Source of the DNA: Cichorium intybus
Lineage: Eukaryota > Streptophyta > Magnoliopsida > Asterales > Asteraceae
Length of the DNA stretch: 64,000 nt
Direction of reading: 5' to 3'
Assembly (NCBI GenBank): GCA_023525715.1
Contig: CM042015.1
Location: 89,196,250-89,260,249, forward strand
Shown one piece after another: positions 24,613 to 39,700 of this stretch (within the stretch, counting starts at the first letter, position 1; each line of letters starts with the position of its first letter). The notes beneath the pieces are model-generated. The model saw only the letters and a list, made by a program, of their open reading frames with translations, searched no databases and was not told the origin of the DNA. The translations under genes and the position numbers were made by a program.

Positions 24613-27386
24613 TTTGTGAGTTAATTCCAAGAAGATACAATTTAGATAATTCGAACCCAATACGTTTATGCCCTCCTATAAACATATAGACGACCTTAAA
24701 ATAAATACATTATAGTAATTTCTATCGAGATTTTACAAACTAAAAACTCAATTTTTTATAGTTTTGTACTTCAACTCGATAAATATGCAATCAAATTCAA
24801 ACATGAATAACTTGATGAATGAAAACTTAACTCCTTTGTATTTTTCTCACACAATTTAATCAGTTTAGGGTTGTAAATGATATAATCGAACTTGTATTAT
24901 TGTGACTAACTTTGTTTTTGAACTCTTAAATCAATTTTGCATGATAATTATTAAGCATAACTATAATGAATATTTTCAAGTTATTCGAGCTTTCAAGCTT
25001 GTACCAAAAATATTGGTCACTTAAAATGAAGTTCTTGGAAGCTTTACTCTTTTGTAGCTCTCTCACACGATTTAATCGGCTTGAGATTGTAAATGAGTTA
25101 ATCTAAAATCAAACTTGTTTTATTGAGATTAACTTTGAGATATTTCTCAACTCTCCAATTAAATTTGCTTGATAATTATTAAGCATAGGTGTAATGAATA
25201 TTTTCAAGTTAGTCGAGCTTTTAATTAAGCTCAAGATTGCATCAATGAGATTGATCGCTTACAATGATGTTCTTGTTTAACTTAACTATTCGAGTTTGTT
25301 CATGCTCATTTGTATCCCTAGAATAACTCATAAATATTTAACATTTAATGAATAATATTATTTGACTGTATATGAATTGACATTAGATCATCTATGTCAC
25401 TCAAATACCAAAAATATTTCAGTTGTGTCACATCTACTTTTGCAATTATCATCCATATCGGTGCAATGACAACCCTTTTTAAAATGGTATCCACTAACAT
25501 ATAACCAACTCTTTTCTATTATTTAAAGACATCTTAATTATTTATACTTCATTGTTTAAGTAATATAATAATCATTCAAAAAGAATTAAGTAATTATACA
25601 AATAGTTAAGAAATATAAAGTAAATATTAGGAAATACTATATATTCTAATTATAGATGTAAAGTACACCTCTACATTAAGCAAACTATAATATGTAAATT
25701 ATCAGGTTTTTGTTTTAGTTTTAATTTTGTTATAAAAATAAGTATTATTTTCTTATGTACATAACTACATATATTTAAAAAAATAAACTGATAATTATTA
25801 TAAAATAAGATAATATAATAATGTAATGATTGTAATCAAATGATATAAATTAGATAGGACTCACAAATACATAAGTGACCTTTCATTAAACCTTCAAACG
25901 GATGAAAGTGTATAGAAATGGTTGATGACATGGGTTAGCTATGTCATCTTGCAAGGAAGTTTGAAAGCATAACCAAGGCTAATAGATATGCACACTAAGC
26001 CTTTGGTGTAGTGCTCCTTTCACGTCAGCTTTCACGTCGCTTCAGAGAGGAGGGCGATGGTGTTCAGCATCCTCACATCATGAAAGTTTGCAATTCCGAA
26101 AGAGGAAAATCACAAAGACAATTGTGTGATATGGTGTGGCTGAGGTCACGCCATTAACCACCATATTAGCCCCCACACCATTAAGCATGATATGTAAGTC
26201 GTGGTGAGGGTGCCACTTTACCACCGCGTCCTTGATGTTATGAGTATACCGGATACTCCGATAGTCTAATAATCGAGACCAAAGGGTGTGAGTTCTCCTC
26301 ATCCCTTAATTTCCACCTATTAACTCAGTGTCATTTTAATTTTCTCTGTTTCTCAATCACACTCAACTAGGAAATTGTCATCCCTAACTCCCCCTCACGT
26401 TTTATATTTTTATTATAAATATATAAAAAAATATAATTTATTTAATAAATTATATTTAACTTGGTTTTATCATCAAGGAATAATATGGATGTTTACCTAG
26501 TACCTACACGGCCGACGGCTACACATGTATATATAACATGGTCCAACACTATATTAACTTGGTTTTATAACCATCGATCGTATATGACCATTGCATAAAT
26601 TATACCCTTTTATGGTAAGATATATCACGTCCCTCAATTATACTAAGCTCAGACTTATCGCTGTAGACAATTATATCAGACATAATCTTGGCTTAAAAAC
26701 AATTAACTATATTAGACATGATCTTGAGTTGAAGCAAGTTAACTCCTAGCAAAGCTGTACATGAAAAAAGGTTATACGCTTTCATATTATCTTATCTAGG
26801 TTTCAGATAAAAAGATAATCAGTTTTGGATTATAAACATTGCCAAAGAAGTTGTTTTTACATTGACATTTGCATTTACATTTTTTATTCAAAATCACTTA
26901 TTTTTGTTAAGTATAGTAAAAAAACTAATAACATCAAAGCAGGTCCAATGACCTCCTGTCACATAAATGCAAGTGAAAGGTGTGAATGTCAAATTCTGAA
27001 TAAATGGCTGTTTGATAAAACTAAATCCGAATGATTTCAACCTCTTAATGGTTCAGAGAAGGTACTAACCGTTCAGAGGCTTTTGATTCATTTGGAGGTC
27101 GTATCAAACACGTAAAATATTGACCTATCAGAGATGACCTCTAAATGATTCTATTCAAAGGTTATCAAACAACCCTAACTTCAAGGACTAAATATATACC
27201 AACTTACAATTTTCGAAAATCTTCTAATGTTTCATATAGGTACCGAAAATGTCTAAGCCATGCCTTTGTTAACTACAAAACTTATGGCTACATCTCTATA
27301 CATACCCAAGATAAAAACCTTCCAAAAATGGAACCCTAAAACTTCAAATATTCACAATTAATTCACCCGTACACGACAAAGATCCG
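24613..27386. other. A/T-rich intergenic region
   Basis: About 2.8 kb between the tRNA and the LRR-kinase stop. It holds a diverged tandem duplication (separate entry) and a GC-richer block near 25970-26300 that may be an old transposon piece. I see no supported gene. Confidence 0.4.
24823..25245. repeat. Two-copy tandem duplication, ~214-bp unit
   Basis: Unit 1 (from about 24823) and unit 2 (from about 25037) share CTC(A/T)CACACAATTTAATC-like, TTGTAAATGA, TGATAATTATTAAGCATA and AATGAATATTTTCAAGTTA blocks in the same order. They are clearly diverged, so the duplication is old. Confidence 0.7.
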
Positions 27387-30300
27387 TTACCTAGGTCCCG
27401 AAAGCTCCATTGCTTCGATTATGAACGAAGACCCTTCACGAGCATCACTACAATTCCTAGAGAAACTAAAGGTTCTTCCTTCACATTGTTGGGTGGGTCC
27501 CGTTTGTGTGTCCTCTACATTTCCTGGTTGTCCCGTGATACCTTCTAGAACCTTCATGACTTCCGACATCTTTGGTCTAGAGCTCGCTTGTGCCCGTGTG
27601 CAAACAAGAGCAAGTTTCACGGCTTCGTCCAACTCTTCTTCATCATAACAACCGTTTAGATCGCGGTCTATCAATACTTGCAGTCGTTTTTCTTCGTATA
27701 AAGTTCTAACCTAAATACATCAAATACACCAAGTCAAACCTTTAAAGTTGACCAACTACAAGATCGTGATCGTTTTTTGCTTTACAAATCGTTAATAGTT
27801 GTGTTAATTTGACTTAAAAGTTTTCCAAAAAGGGAAATATTGCAACGACTTGATATATTATACATATTTCACACTCAATAGTTAAAAGGGAAACATTGCT
27901 TACCAAATCAAGAATCATTCCCTTTTGAATTTGACCATTACCAGCATCTAACGCTTTTTGCCCCGTTATAAGTTCCAATAAAAGAATCCCAAATCCAAAA
28001 ACATCCGTTTTTTCAGAAGATTGTCCAGTTGAGAGATATTCCGGCGCGATGTGGCCCACGGTACCACGAACCGCGGTTGTGACATGTGAATCACGTGGAT
28101 CTAACAACTTAGCAAGACCAAAATCACCAACAACCGCTTCAAAATTCTCATCTAACAAAATATTTGCAGCTTTCACGTCTCTATGGATTATTTTGGGATT
28201 ACATTGCTCATGTAAATATACAAGTCCCCTCGCAGCTCCAAGTGCAATGTTCATTCGTCTTTTCCAATCCAAAATTGGGGTTTCGCGACCACCGTCTGTC
28301 AATCCAAGTTTATAAATTTCAAAAAAAAAAAAAAAAAGTATAAAACAGAATATAGATGTGTTTTTGTTTCATTTGAATTTGTTTCCTTGACTTTCTTTGT
28401 TAAGTCATTCTTTTTTATTTCAATCGAAAAGAAACAATTAAATGTTTAATTTTTTTTCGCATCGAGTGTTGTATGCACAAAGACTGTTTCTTTTTTGTAC
28501 TGAATGAACTATCTGAATGAGATTGGATTACCGTTTTACCAAATTAGCCTATTTACCTCTCAAGCGATCGGCAACGCTTCCATTAGGCATGTAAGGGTAA
28601 ATAAGTAATCTTTCATCCGCAGTCAAACAAAAGCCATAAAGACGTAAAAGATTCCGGTGCAATGCCAAGCTTATCATCTCAAGTTCAGTTTGAAATTGCA
28701 CTTCTCCCGAGAAATTAGGGTCTTTTAGTCTTTTCACAGCCACCAATGTCCTATTTACAAGACAACCCTTGTACACCACTCCAAACCCGCCTTGTCCTAA
28801 AATATTCTTGGAACTAAAATTCCCGGTTGCCACTTGTAATTCACGAAATGTGAATCTTTTTAAATGGCCCACATTAAACTCATAATCTTGCTGCACTGCA
28901 AATGTTTAAATCGTTAGTCTTTTGTGACCATGGCATATATGAATGCAATAAATAGCAATGTACTTTCATTCATTTGTTTATTATAGCAGTCTACTTTATA
29001 ATAGGGTGGATTTTTCAAAGTATCATTGTCAAAATAAGAAAAAGAAAAGTGCAATGCTATAATTGGTAGATTTTCCGAAGTATAATGCCTTAATAAGACA
29101 AAGAAATTGAGAGTACAATTTTGAAATAGAAAGAGATAAAAGTAGGTTGTTATAAAACAGAAACATGTACGTTGCTATTTCTTGCAATTAGTTTATTAAA
29201 GCAAGATGGTTTGTTTATAGAAAATATACCATATGATGTACATATAAGGCGAGATCGGTACCAATGGACCCCACAAACAAGAAGCATAATAGAAACCACA
29301 AACGTGCAACTAACTCCAACCATAACTGACACGATCCAACGGTGTCGGTTGTCAACTTTCTTGTTTGAATTGGCTTCTAAACAAGTGAAACAAATAATTA
29401 TTCATATATACTAAATATGGATACTAAAAGGAAAATTATATATTATATGTATCAACAATGAACAACCGATAACAAAGTTTACCATTTGACACTTTGGGGG
29501 CGTTGATACAATTTAATGAGGATGAAGTGCAAAGATAGTTGTTCCCTGTAATCCTGCATTACCGGTTATTCGTATTAAATATTTGTGCCAAAAACGTTAT
29601 GCATGCAAAATCTCAAAAGCAACATGAATTTTTTGCTCAATCGTTATTAATGAATTTGATAAAAGAAAACATATTTTTAAGCTTTATTATGATAATCATA
29701 GAAGTTTTCGTAAGTCTTCCTAATATTTAGGATGAACAAGAAGAGTTTCTTAGAGGGAAAAATAAGAAAAAACACAACGTGTTTTCACCATTTTATCAAT
29801 GTAGGCAATTACTATTTGCTGTAGTGATCAAGCTAATATAATTTGTGACTGTTTAAATAACTCAGGGCAAAATACAAAAACAAACACACACACACACAAT
29901 GTACTTTCACCAATTTTTATCAATCTATCCGATGAAGTGTTATTTTTTAAGGATTTAGCCACTCAACTATTATGGTAATAATCATAAAAAATGTTGTATT
30001 TGTAGTGGCTAAATCAAAAAAATGGTGAAAGTTTTTAGTGTTTTAATGTATAGTAACCAGGAAAATGGTTTTTTTAACTGAGAAAAAAAAGTAAAGTTGT
30101 TTTAAATCAGTATAGAAAATAGTGAAAGTGGCTTAACTCGATAAAATGACGATTTCCATATTTTTAGTAAATATCTTACTTGTAGTCTTTAGCTCGTATT
30201 TTTGGAGATGCACCACTGAGATTATTAAACGACACATCCCTGCAAACAAATTACAATAAATTTAATGGTTTCATGCCCGCTTATAAAAATTCAAAATTAT

Positions 30301-32226
30301 TCATTTTTTAAATGTCAAATTAAACAAACAAATAACAAATGAATAACGACATACAAGAATGAAAGACCTGTGAGGTTTGCCACAGGTCCGGGAATATCCC
30401 CCGATAACTTGTTTTTGTTTAGTCTCCTGAAAAAGAATATAATAATCGAAGGTTAAAATCTTTAAAAAAAGTGAGAAAATTAATGAACGGAAACTTAATA
30501 TGAACTTACAGATAACCTAGACGAGTCAAGGACCCCAAAGAACTAGGGATTTCCCCTACAAATTCATTACTTGATAAATCAAGGGTTTCAAGTTCTGTAA
30601 GTTTCCCAATTTCAGCTGGAATTGGACCCGATAATGCATTGTTTTGCAGTAACCTATATAAAAATTCAGCCAAAAATATGAACGAAATCACTAAAATAGT
30701 AAAATGTTGTTTCTTTTTTACTTTTTTTTTTTACTTAATGGACTTAAAAGGGGGACAAGACTTAATCTGTTAAGCTATATATGTGTTTCCGTTTTACTTA
30801 ATATTTCTTCCATTTTCCCAAGGGTGTTGTTACTTGTTATTTTCTCACATAATTTTTAAACATAATTTATCGAGACATCATGTAATGAGGGAAAAAAATA
30901 GAGGGCTTTAAAAGATGGGACTTTCTTTGTCCCAAGATTTGAGTCCACTTTTGATTGGTAAATGACATTTGAATTGTATCCCGATATAGTTTTACTATAA
31001 AATACATCATACATGGATAATTCATGCATAGATTCTATAAACATGATCAAATAATAAATGAAAATGTCCCGATATAGAAACTCAAAAGAGTTCAATTAAC
31101 TCACAATGTGTGAAGATGTGCTAAGTTCCCTATACTTGGGGACAACGTGCCTGCCAATCCAGTACTAGCCATTTCACTAAGAAGCATTAACACAAAACAT
31201 AAAAAAATAATAAGAAGAAGTTTGATTACACAATAATAAGAATATGATTCCCTCTGGCACAAAATTTTGAGACAACTTTTGAATTATTAGGATTCACATG
31301 ACTACATTTTAACTTCAAAATCAATATGATTCAATTACTAAATTAGATAATAACGTACTGACACGCCCTAAAATTTGAACTTTTACTTTTTAGATAATTA
31401 AAGGAGTCAAATCTTGAAGTGAAAATGAGCAATTGAATTGAACCATCGTATTGGGATTTCCATGGTAAATTTAGACCGTGTATCTTAGGGGTCAGGATAA
31501 ATGATGTTTAAAAAGTGTTTTGAGAAAGTTACAAAGAACTTGAGGAAATAAAAATAAGTAAGCAAATTTGTAAACAATATGTACTTATTTCCAAATTTAC
31601 ACATTCTTGTACATGTGGTCTCAAAATGCAAAAAGAAACACCCTAGTTTGCGAGAATAAGTGCTTTTGGACAAAACATCATAATGTGGTTTCTTCTTTTT
31701 TGTGTTTAAAGATTGTTTATTGCACTAAAAAGCCGACATACAATGGTTCAAAAGTCAATCACACTTGGGAAATATTGAAAACAATTGACAATAGCGTCTA
31801 AAGTTGACTAAAAATTTGTAACAGAGGGAATGCTTTAGATTAAATAAAGATTAAAAAGGGAGAAATATAAATACTAACAGAGAAATTACAAAACCCTCAG
31901 ATGAACAAGCAACCATGTTCCAAGTACAAGGATCAACAGAGTTGATGTCCCATCCATCAAGCACATGGTACTCATCTATCATTTTATTCTTCATAGACAT
32001 CAATGCAGCCACTGTCGAATAAACATTTCATAAATAAACTGCAAACCGATTATAATCTACCAAAAAATCAAATCGGTAAATGGGTTTTTACAAAAGTTTT
32101 AGTCTTTTCTTTTTGCAATGGCTTACCTTCATAGTTGACGCCCTTTGGAGAAAGAAGGCTATCGGAAGCACTCACCATTGAAACATAAACCCTAAACAAA
32201 GCCACCAACAAAATGACAAACTTCAT
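27387..32226 (-). CDS. LRR receptor-like Ser/Thr kinase, subfamily II (At5g45780 type)
   Basis: A membrane receptor kinase related to the NIK/SERK group. Minus-strand exons are 32226-32127, 32011-31879, 31176-31105, 30653-30510, 30426-30355, 30239-30180, 29553-29483, 29376-29230, 28895-28557, 28295-27904 and 27710-27387; phases are continuous and give 617 aa. Order: signal peptide (about 1-20), Cys-pair cap [10 protein letters not shown], LRRs on 72- and 144-nt exons, a second Cys pair ([11 protein letters not shown]), membrane span about 231-254, then the kinase. The kinase has the loop GQGGFGVV (300-307), Lys321, HRD 417-419 and DFG 437-439, followed by HIAPEYL. The tail [13 protein letters not shown] closely matches the end of Arabidopsis At5g45780. 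All catalytic residues are present. The ligand is unknown. Confidence 0.93.
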
Positions 32227-34464
32227 ACTATTATCCCTGATCGATTCGGACAAAACCCACAAAAATTTGTCCCGAATAACAAGACCCTTTAGATCTTTAA
32301 CTGCAAACACGCAATGCCCAGAAAGATTTCTGGCAAAAAAAACCCTAAAATAAATGGACACTTGCGTTAAAATGGGGTTGGTTTCAACACTTCTGAAGAC
32401 AAAATGTTGTGTTTTTTGTTAATCTTCTTGGAACCGAAGTTCCTCGAGTAACTAAATTGATAAATTTAACTTGTTGTAGGTGGTTTCTAATGTTAATCGT
32501 AAGGAAATGAATAAACAATGAGAGCATATGGAGCATTGGGAGTGATGATGGAAAATAGGGGGAATCAATTTTCAAATGATCGAGATTTGGAAAATGACAC
32601 AGATGGTTCCCTCGTCAATCTGCATAGTCAGGTGACAAATTACCGATTAGTTGACTATCAGGGCTGTATTCATGCTGACACTGATTTCTGGTTTTTCTTA
32701 TGAAAAAATATATATTTATTTATTAATATTCGGATAAAAAGATCGAATAATCGAACTTTGTTTACAACGACAACACTAGACTTCGGCCACCCTCCATTGA
32801 AGTATTAAAATTTTACACTATGAATAATGAATTGATTATTTGGTATACTTATTTAATTTGAAAATTAATATTTATAGTAAGAAATATCAAATATATGAAG
32901 ACAATCTTAATCAATATAGTTTTTATGCATTATTCATAGAGAAAATGATTAGTCTACTCATTATGGTTGGTGATTTGTCACAAAATAGTCTAAATTTCTC
33001 TTTATCCTCAAAATAACAACTTATTTTGGAATAGGACGACTCCGCCCATACGACATCTTTTTTGCACAAAGTAGTGTAACATTGATTTTTAGAGGTAATT
33101 TAAATTTTATTAAACAAAAATTTAATAGTTACTAACTTAATAACTTTAATTAATTAAAGGAAAGTTTGAGACAATTTTGGAGAAGAGGAAGTTGACTTGG
33201 CTTAGGGTTGGAAACGTTTTAAATTATGGTTTCTTAAGTTTTCTTGGTTTGAAATTTGTATTGGTTCACACCAATCCAAATTCAAGACGATTCAAACTAA
33301 ACCAAAAATAGAATTACAATTTACAATTTGGTTTGGCCCGGTTTGAAAAAACCAAATATTCATGTTAAAAATAAAATCTAAAGCCTCAATTTTTCAAACA
33401 ACAAAAATCTAAAGTTTTAAATATAAAGATCTAAAGTTCCAAATATTAATACAAAGTTTTAAACCAAACATAATATACAAAGTTCCAAATATCAAATATA
33501 AACTCCAAAACAAACATAAATACAAACTTTTATTCAATTTTTCAAACATAAAATCTGAATTCAGATTCAATTTGATTTGGTTTTTAGTTCCAAATCAAAT
33601 AACTCCCACCATTTGCCTAGGTGGAAAAAAATGAATGACTCTAATTTAAATCATTTAAACTTCCATGTGAAAAAAATCTTAAGATAATTTATGTCTAGGG
33701 TTAAACTAGCAATATGAAGGCGGTGAGAAGTTGGGGTTAATATAGGGATATTTAAAGGAAATTGGAACTTGATGGACTAAATATGCGAAATTGCTAGACG
33801 TATGCCTTAAATTGCCAAAACTTTGTCATCCTCCTTCATTGTTACGATTTGTAGTTAGAGGAGAGGTTGGAAGTCGTTTTTGGGAGATTGGTTGAATTAA
33901 ATGTTAGTTGAAGATTTAGAGCTTAAGTCTTCACATATCCGAATACATAGAGATTTCAGAATTAGATTGTAGTCTTCTAACACTCGTATTTTAGTGCTAG
34001 AATTTTGCCAATTTTTTTATAGAATATATATTTGAAAAATATTAAATAATATGTGTAATTCAACTAAATATAAGTAAATACAATGAATTACATAAAAATT
34101 GGAATAAATTTATATTAATGAAATACAAATTTCACGGTTAGTGAAAAGTTAGTTAAAGAGGACATGTTAGTGATGAGTAATTATTTTTGCAAACATCGTG
34201 TAAATTGCTTGATAAAGCATGGTTTGAGAGTTACATTGTTAATAATTGATACTTAAAGGTTTAAGTTGGAGTTCTTAAGTTAGAATTGTAGATTTGGGAA
34301 ATGCTAATAAACGAGGGATCATACTTTCCAAATTTGGGAAATTTAGGTTGACTTATCCATGAGCACGATTGGGTTCATTATGTTAAAAATTTTGTTTTCT
34401 AGGTTCTTTATAAGAATAATATAAGTTTCTAAGGCGTATAAAGGTCATATGGTATTATTTAGGG

Positions 34465-34975
34465 ATGAGCATGGGTCGGTTTTTGGCTAAAACTGAACCC
34501 AAACTACAGAAGTTGTTTTTGGTTTTAAAACCTATATGAGTATGTTTTTAATAAGTCAGTTTTTCGGTTTGGGTTTCTAGGTTTGTGGGTTTTCGGTTTA
34601 AACCCGTGGGTTCATGGGTTTTTAGTTTTTCAGGATTGAAATCGGGGGTTTGTGGGTTTAAATCCATTGAAAGTACGCTGCTATAAAGTATAAACGGGTT
34701 TGTGGGTTCAAACACACTAAAACCATGGGTTTAAAATCGTAGGTTTGTGGGTTCAAACCTACTGAAAAGTACGTTTCTATTAAGTATAAATGGGGTTACG
34801 AGTTCAAACACATTGAAACCGTGGGTTTGTGAGTTTAAACCCATATGGGTTTTTGGGTTTAAAACCGTGGGTTTGTGGGTGCAAAACCGAACCGACCCAT
34901 ATAAGTTGGTTTTTTTTCAAAAACTCAAATCCACTCCATCGGTTTTTTGGTTCGATTTTGCTCATCGGTACTATT
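34465..34975. repeat. Degenerate GGGTTT-rich tract
   Basis: About 500 bp in which GGGTTTGTGGGTTTAAACCC-like words recur irregularly in both orientations (GGTTTGTGGGTTC, AAACCCATATGGG). It resembles neither a clean telomere array nor a gene; probably amplified low-complexity sequence. Confidence 0.6.
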
Positions 34976-35699
34976 ATTAGTGTGAAATTTAAAAGTTAGG
35001 GACTATAAGTGGCAAACACCTTAATTTTAGAACATAACACCCTTTCCTTCATCCCCCTTATTCATTTGAATGCCATTTTGATATTGGATCTGATTTTTTA
35101 GTGATTTTAGAGGACTTCTTGAATTTTGAATGTAGTTCAAATAAGGCTCAAATTCACTTAAAAAGCATTAGGACGTAGTACATCATCTTCACTTAGAAAT
35201 GTAGGGTATGGGGATTTACCCAAATTCGAATTTTAGGATGATTTAGATAACTTTTGAAGTTACTATTAAGCATTAGTTCATCCAGTATGCTCCTTTCAAG
35301 TTACAACACTTGATTTCAACTATATGTGAGGATTTGAGGTTTATGAAGCCCAAATTGATGGAATAGTGATTTCAAGCTCTAGATCATGATTAATGATCAT
35401 CTAGAACGGAAATGTATTTTTTTAATCGCACGTAATTATCTATAATGTATAAAAGTTAGTCTAGTTACTTCAACTTGTTTATTGGTTGTGATTTCAAGTT
35501 TATGAAGAAATGATGAGTTTTGTGGATGCTTTTGAGCGTAGTTTTGTGTTTGAATTGATTTGATGAGTTGGAATACCAATCCATGGCCATTATCAAAGCC
35601 CATAATAAGCGTATCCGGTTGAAGAACTTCCTATCATAATTAGGCAAGAAACCGGAAAAATTTTATTCTTCATTGTAACAATCAAATTTGATTCTTCAT

Positions 35700-35990
35700 T
35701 GTAATAAACACAATTGAACATATATGAACATAAACAAACACATAATATTGTTACCTAATTAAATACTATTGAACACATATAAACATAAAAGGAACTTAAA
35801 TGAATAAACATAAACGAACATTCACAAACATAATTGAACGAACGAGACCATTGTTCATGTTCGTTCGTTTAACTAAACGAACGAGAATTTGTGTTCATGT
35901 TCGTTCATTTATTAAATAAACGAACATAAACGAACTACCTGCCGAATAATTCACGAACGGTTCGCTGAACATTCAGTTCGTTTACAGCCT
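35700..35990. repeat. GTTCGTTT-rich dispersed repeat, copy 2
   Basis: Dense AAACGAACA / TGTTCGTTCGTTTA words with inverted symmetry around 35855-35945, ending CGCTGAACATTCAGTTCG. Same family as about 8330-8500. Confidence 0.6.
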
Positions 35991-36734
35991 TAGGAAATGG
36001 TGTTCATGAATGATGTAAATACTAAACCAATGGTGATACGATGATAATGTCACGGGGTTACCATATTGTAACTCAAACGTATTAGTATCTCAAATTGGAA
36101 GAATCAATTATCATGGGACTAGAAGCAAGGTGATTAGTTTTAGGACTTAATGCCACACCATTAGCCGCAGACTCCATGCCACATGATCATTTAGCTATTA
36201 ACTCCTTTTTTGCATTTAGAATATTAATAAATAGTCTCTTACGTTCAGTTTGTTAGTTCTTGGGCATGCCAACTCGAGAAGAAATGCAATGTATCAATCC
36301 CAAAATACAATATTATTTAGGTTTCCTCATAGTCTCACAAATGGCACAAGTTTTGATTGTACCAACTAAAAAAGAAACACTCATATATAGCTTATAATAT
36401 CAGACCATGTTCTCATTAAGTCCATTAAATCGAAAAGAAACAACACTACAGTTTCCGAGGTATTTACATAACAAGTTAAAAATAACATCTACAGTATCAC
36501 AAAACATAATTGTATACCTACAAAACGAGTGGTATAATGCCTCACAATCATGGCAACAAACAACCAAAACTCCAAACCTTTCGGTTCCCATTTCTCGTCT
36601 CCATGTATTTCTAGCTATATAACGCATAAACTTCCATCTTCACGGGTTCAAACTTTTCACCCTTGTGTAAAAAGACGTTTACGCCCTTTTCCACAAATCC
36701 CAAACCGGCTCTTCTCATAATATATTTCACCTCT

Positions 36735-39700
36735 CTATGTCCCCGAAGGCTGTGGAAATTGTAGATTCATTTGCTTCTTGATATGATCGGGTATCAACCT
36801 GTTTACAAGCTCTACAGATGCTCCTGACAACTGGATAACAAAATTAAAATATTAAATATGATTTAGATGGTGTTTATTTATTTATTTATTAACATGGTTA
36901 ATTACCTCTTGTTTAAAGTTGAAAAGTGGAGGTAACGGTCGACCATTTGGTAAATGAGCATTTGGTTGTCGTATTTCATCAAAAAACGGATGTGCTATGG
37001 CTTCAAGCTGTGCATTAAAATTTAAGATAAATAATTAAATATTTAAATACACACGTATATAATAAATACGTTATTTATTACTCATGTAATTAATTGTGTA
37101 AGGGTACTTACGGCATTGCAACGAAGACTTGGGGAGTATTGTAGGAGTCGAGATGCAAGATCAATTGCTTCTGGGGGCATGCGTTTATGGAAAACCTTTA
37201 AAAAAATTACAATTTATGTTATTTAACAAAGATTTTTTAAGGAAAAAAAGAATATATTTATATATTTATATATATACCTTATGCCATGGGTGAGCCTTTA
37301 TTTGAGGAAACCTAAAATCATTGTAGTTTGGATTCATACATCGGATTTCTTCTCGAGTTGGCGTGCCCAAAACCTAAAATCGTTGTATTATTTTTAAGAA
37401 ATTATAAAATAGAGTAAATTACAATTTTGGTCCCCGAGTATCGCTGGTTTTTTCGATTTCGATCCTAAAACGTTTTCACTTGCAATTTTGGTCCTTATTT
37501 GACGTTTTTGGTCTGTCTTCGAAGTGGAGGACCAAAATTGCAAAAATCAGATACACGTACGGACCAAAAATGTAATTTACTCTATAATATAATAAGATTT
37601 TATAGTTTCAACTTAAGAAAAAGGAACCGTACCTTGATGATTTCCACAAGCTGGTCAACAGCATTTTCTCCGGGAAATAGCGGCTAAAAATATTAAAAAA
37701 AAAAAAAGAAATATTAATGAATCAAGATGTAAAAAGATGATTTTTAATGTTATGAAAATGTTTTTTTTTTTTTTTTATTTTCAAACCTGTCCCAGAAGAA
37801 GTTCAGCAAGAATGCAACCAGCAGACCAAATATCAATAGAAGTGGTGTATTCGGTAGCACCAAAAATGAGTTCTGGTGCTCGATAAAAACGTGAGCAAAT
37901 GTATGAAATATTTGCTTCTCCCCTCACCTAACCATGGTTAAATATGTCATCGAGGGTTAAATGCAAGAAAAAGCAACCTACTTTTATTGATTTGTTTACT
38001 ATAGCTTCCTACTTTTATTTCTTCCTTACAGCATTGTACTTTAAATCTTTTTTACCTATTTATAGCATTGTTATCTAAAGGGTTTTTGTCATAAAAGTCC
38101 TTAAGTTTGTTGTAAATGTTCGGTTTTGTCCTTCTATGGATTTTATGTCCACTAAAACCCAAAGTTTGTAAAAAAAAATTCATCTTTGTCCCTGAAACCT
38201 GTGATAACAGGTTTCCAGGTTACCTTGAAAGTATTTGTGCATAGAAGTCCTTGAGTTTTTCGAAAATGTTCGATTTTGTCCTCCAACATTGCCACCACCC
38301 ACCACCACCACCCGCCACCACTACAGTGGAAGTGGTGGTGGCGGTGGGTGGTAGCGGTGGTGGAGGGCAAAATCAAACATTTTCGAAAGACTTAAGGACT
38401 TCTATGTAAAATTAATTTCATGGTAAAAACGTAAAAATTTGCAAACATAAAGACTTTTATGTGAAAATAATTTCAAGGTAACCTGGAAACCTGTATCACA
38501 GGTGTCAAGGATAATGATGGAAAAAAGTTTGCAAACTTTGGGCTTTAGTGGACATAAAATTCATAGAAGGACAAAACGGAACATTTACGACAAACTTAAG
38601 GACTTTTATGACAAAAGCCCTTATCTAAATACAAAGCAGTTTTCATTGCTATAATTGGCTACTTTTTAAAGTATAATGCCGTAATAAGAAAAAATTTGTA
38701 AGTGCATTGCTACAATTCGGTAGATTTTTTAAGGTACAATGACTCGATGAGAAAAAGTTGAAAATACAATGCTATAATGGAAATTAATGAAAGTAGGATG
38801 ATATGATACCCCCCAGTTTAAGTTTATATCCATTTTGTAGTTGAAACATAAAAATGTAAACTTTAAACACTTACTGAAAAACTTTTAGATGGTCAAATTG
38901 TCAAAAGATAGAAAACTAGCTTTTAGAAAGAAAAATCACACCATTAAAGTTTAGGTTGGTTTGTTTCAACTTTCAAAATATCAAAAGTGAACTGAAGGAC
39001 ATAATGGTCATTTTAACTTTTTTTAATAAAAGCAAATTTAAGGGCATATAGAACGTGAAAAAGTAACATACTAGCATTTTAGCACTTCCGAAATCACAAA
39101 TCTTGACTTGGTGAGTAAAAGGGTCAACCTGCAAAAAGAAAAAGAAAAAGTAAAAATAAATAAATAAATAAACCCTAAAAGTTTAATAAAATAAAACCAA
39201 AAAGAAGAACTTCCACAAGACAAATTCACAAACCAGAACATTTTGAGGTTTCAAGTCCCGATGGCATACTCCCGCAACCGTATGCATGTACGCAAGCCCC
39301 CTAAATATCTGAAACATTCACTATCAGTCCCCATAAAACAAAAAAGTAACAAAAACAGTCCCTGGTGATAAATCAACAAAACTCACTTGATACGTGTAAA
39401 GTTTCACATAAATGAGGGGCATATTTTGGCGTTGATCATTATAATGCTTTATAACCCTAGAAATTGTCTCGGGGACATATTCCATTACAAGATTTAAAAA
39501 AAGCTCTTCTCGACTTGTAGTCGAATAGAAACAATGCTTTAATGTAACAAGGTTAGGATGGTCCATTGCGCGCATTAATTGCAACTCGCGGTTCTTGTAT
39601 CTTTTGTCTTGTAAAACTTTTTTTATCGCAACAGTTTCCCCTGTTTCTATGCATTTTGCCTGAAATAAATAAAAAGTTTTAAAAAATTAGTAAAACAAAA

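Larger units (their letters stand above)
32227..36734. other. 4.5 kb gene-free region
   Basis: Lies between the divergent-free ends of two minus-strand genes. It should include the LRR-kinase promoter and the BIN2-like 3' flank. Inside are GGTTTG-type low-complexity sequence (near 33240-33620), a GGGTTT-rich tract and a GTTCG repeat (separate entries). No exon is supported. Confidence 0.4.

Noticed and set aside
25970..26330. GC-richer block with a 74-aa frame
   Set aside because: Looks like an old transposon piece, but no inverted ends, duplication or domain could be confirmed.
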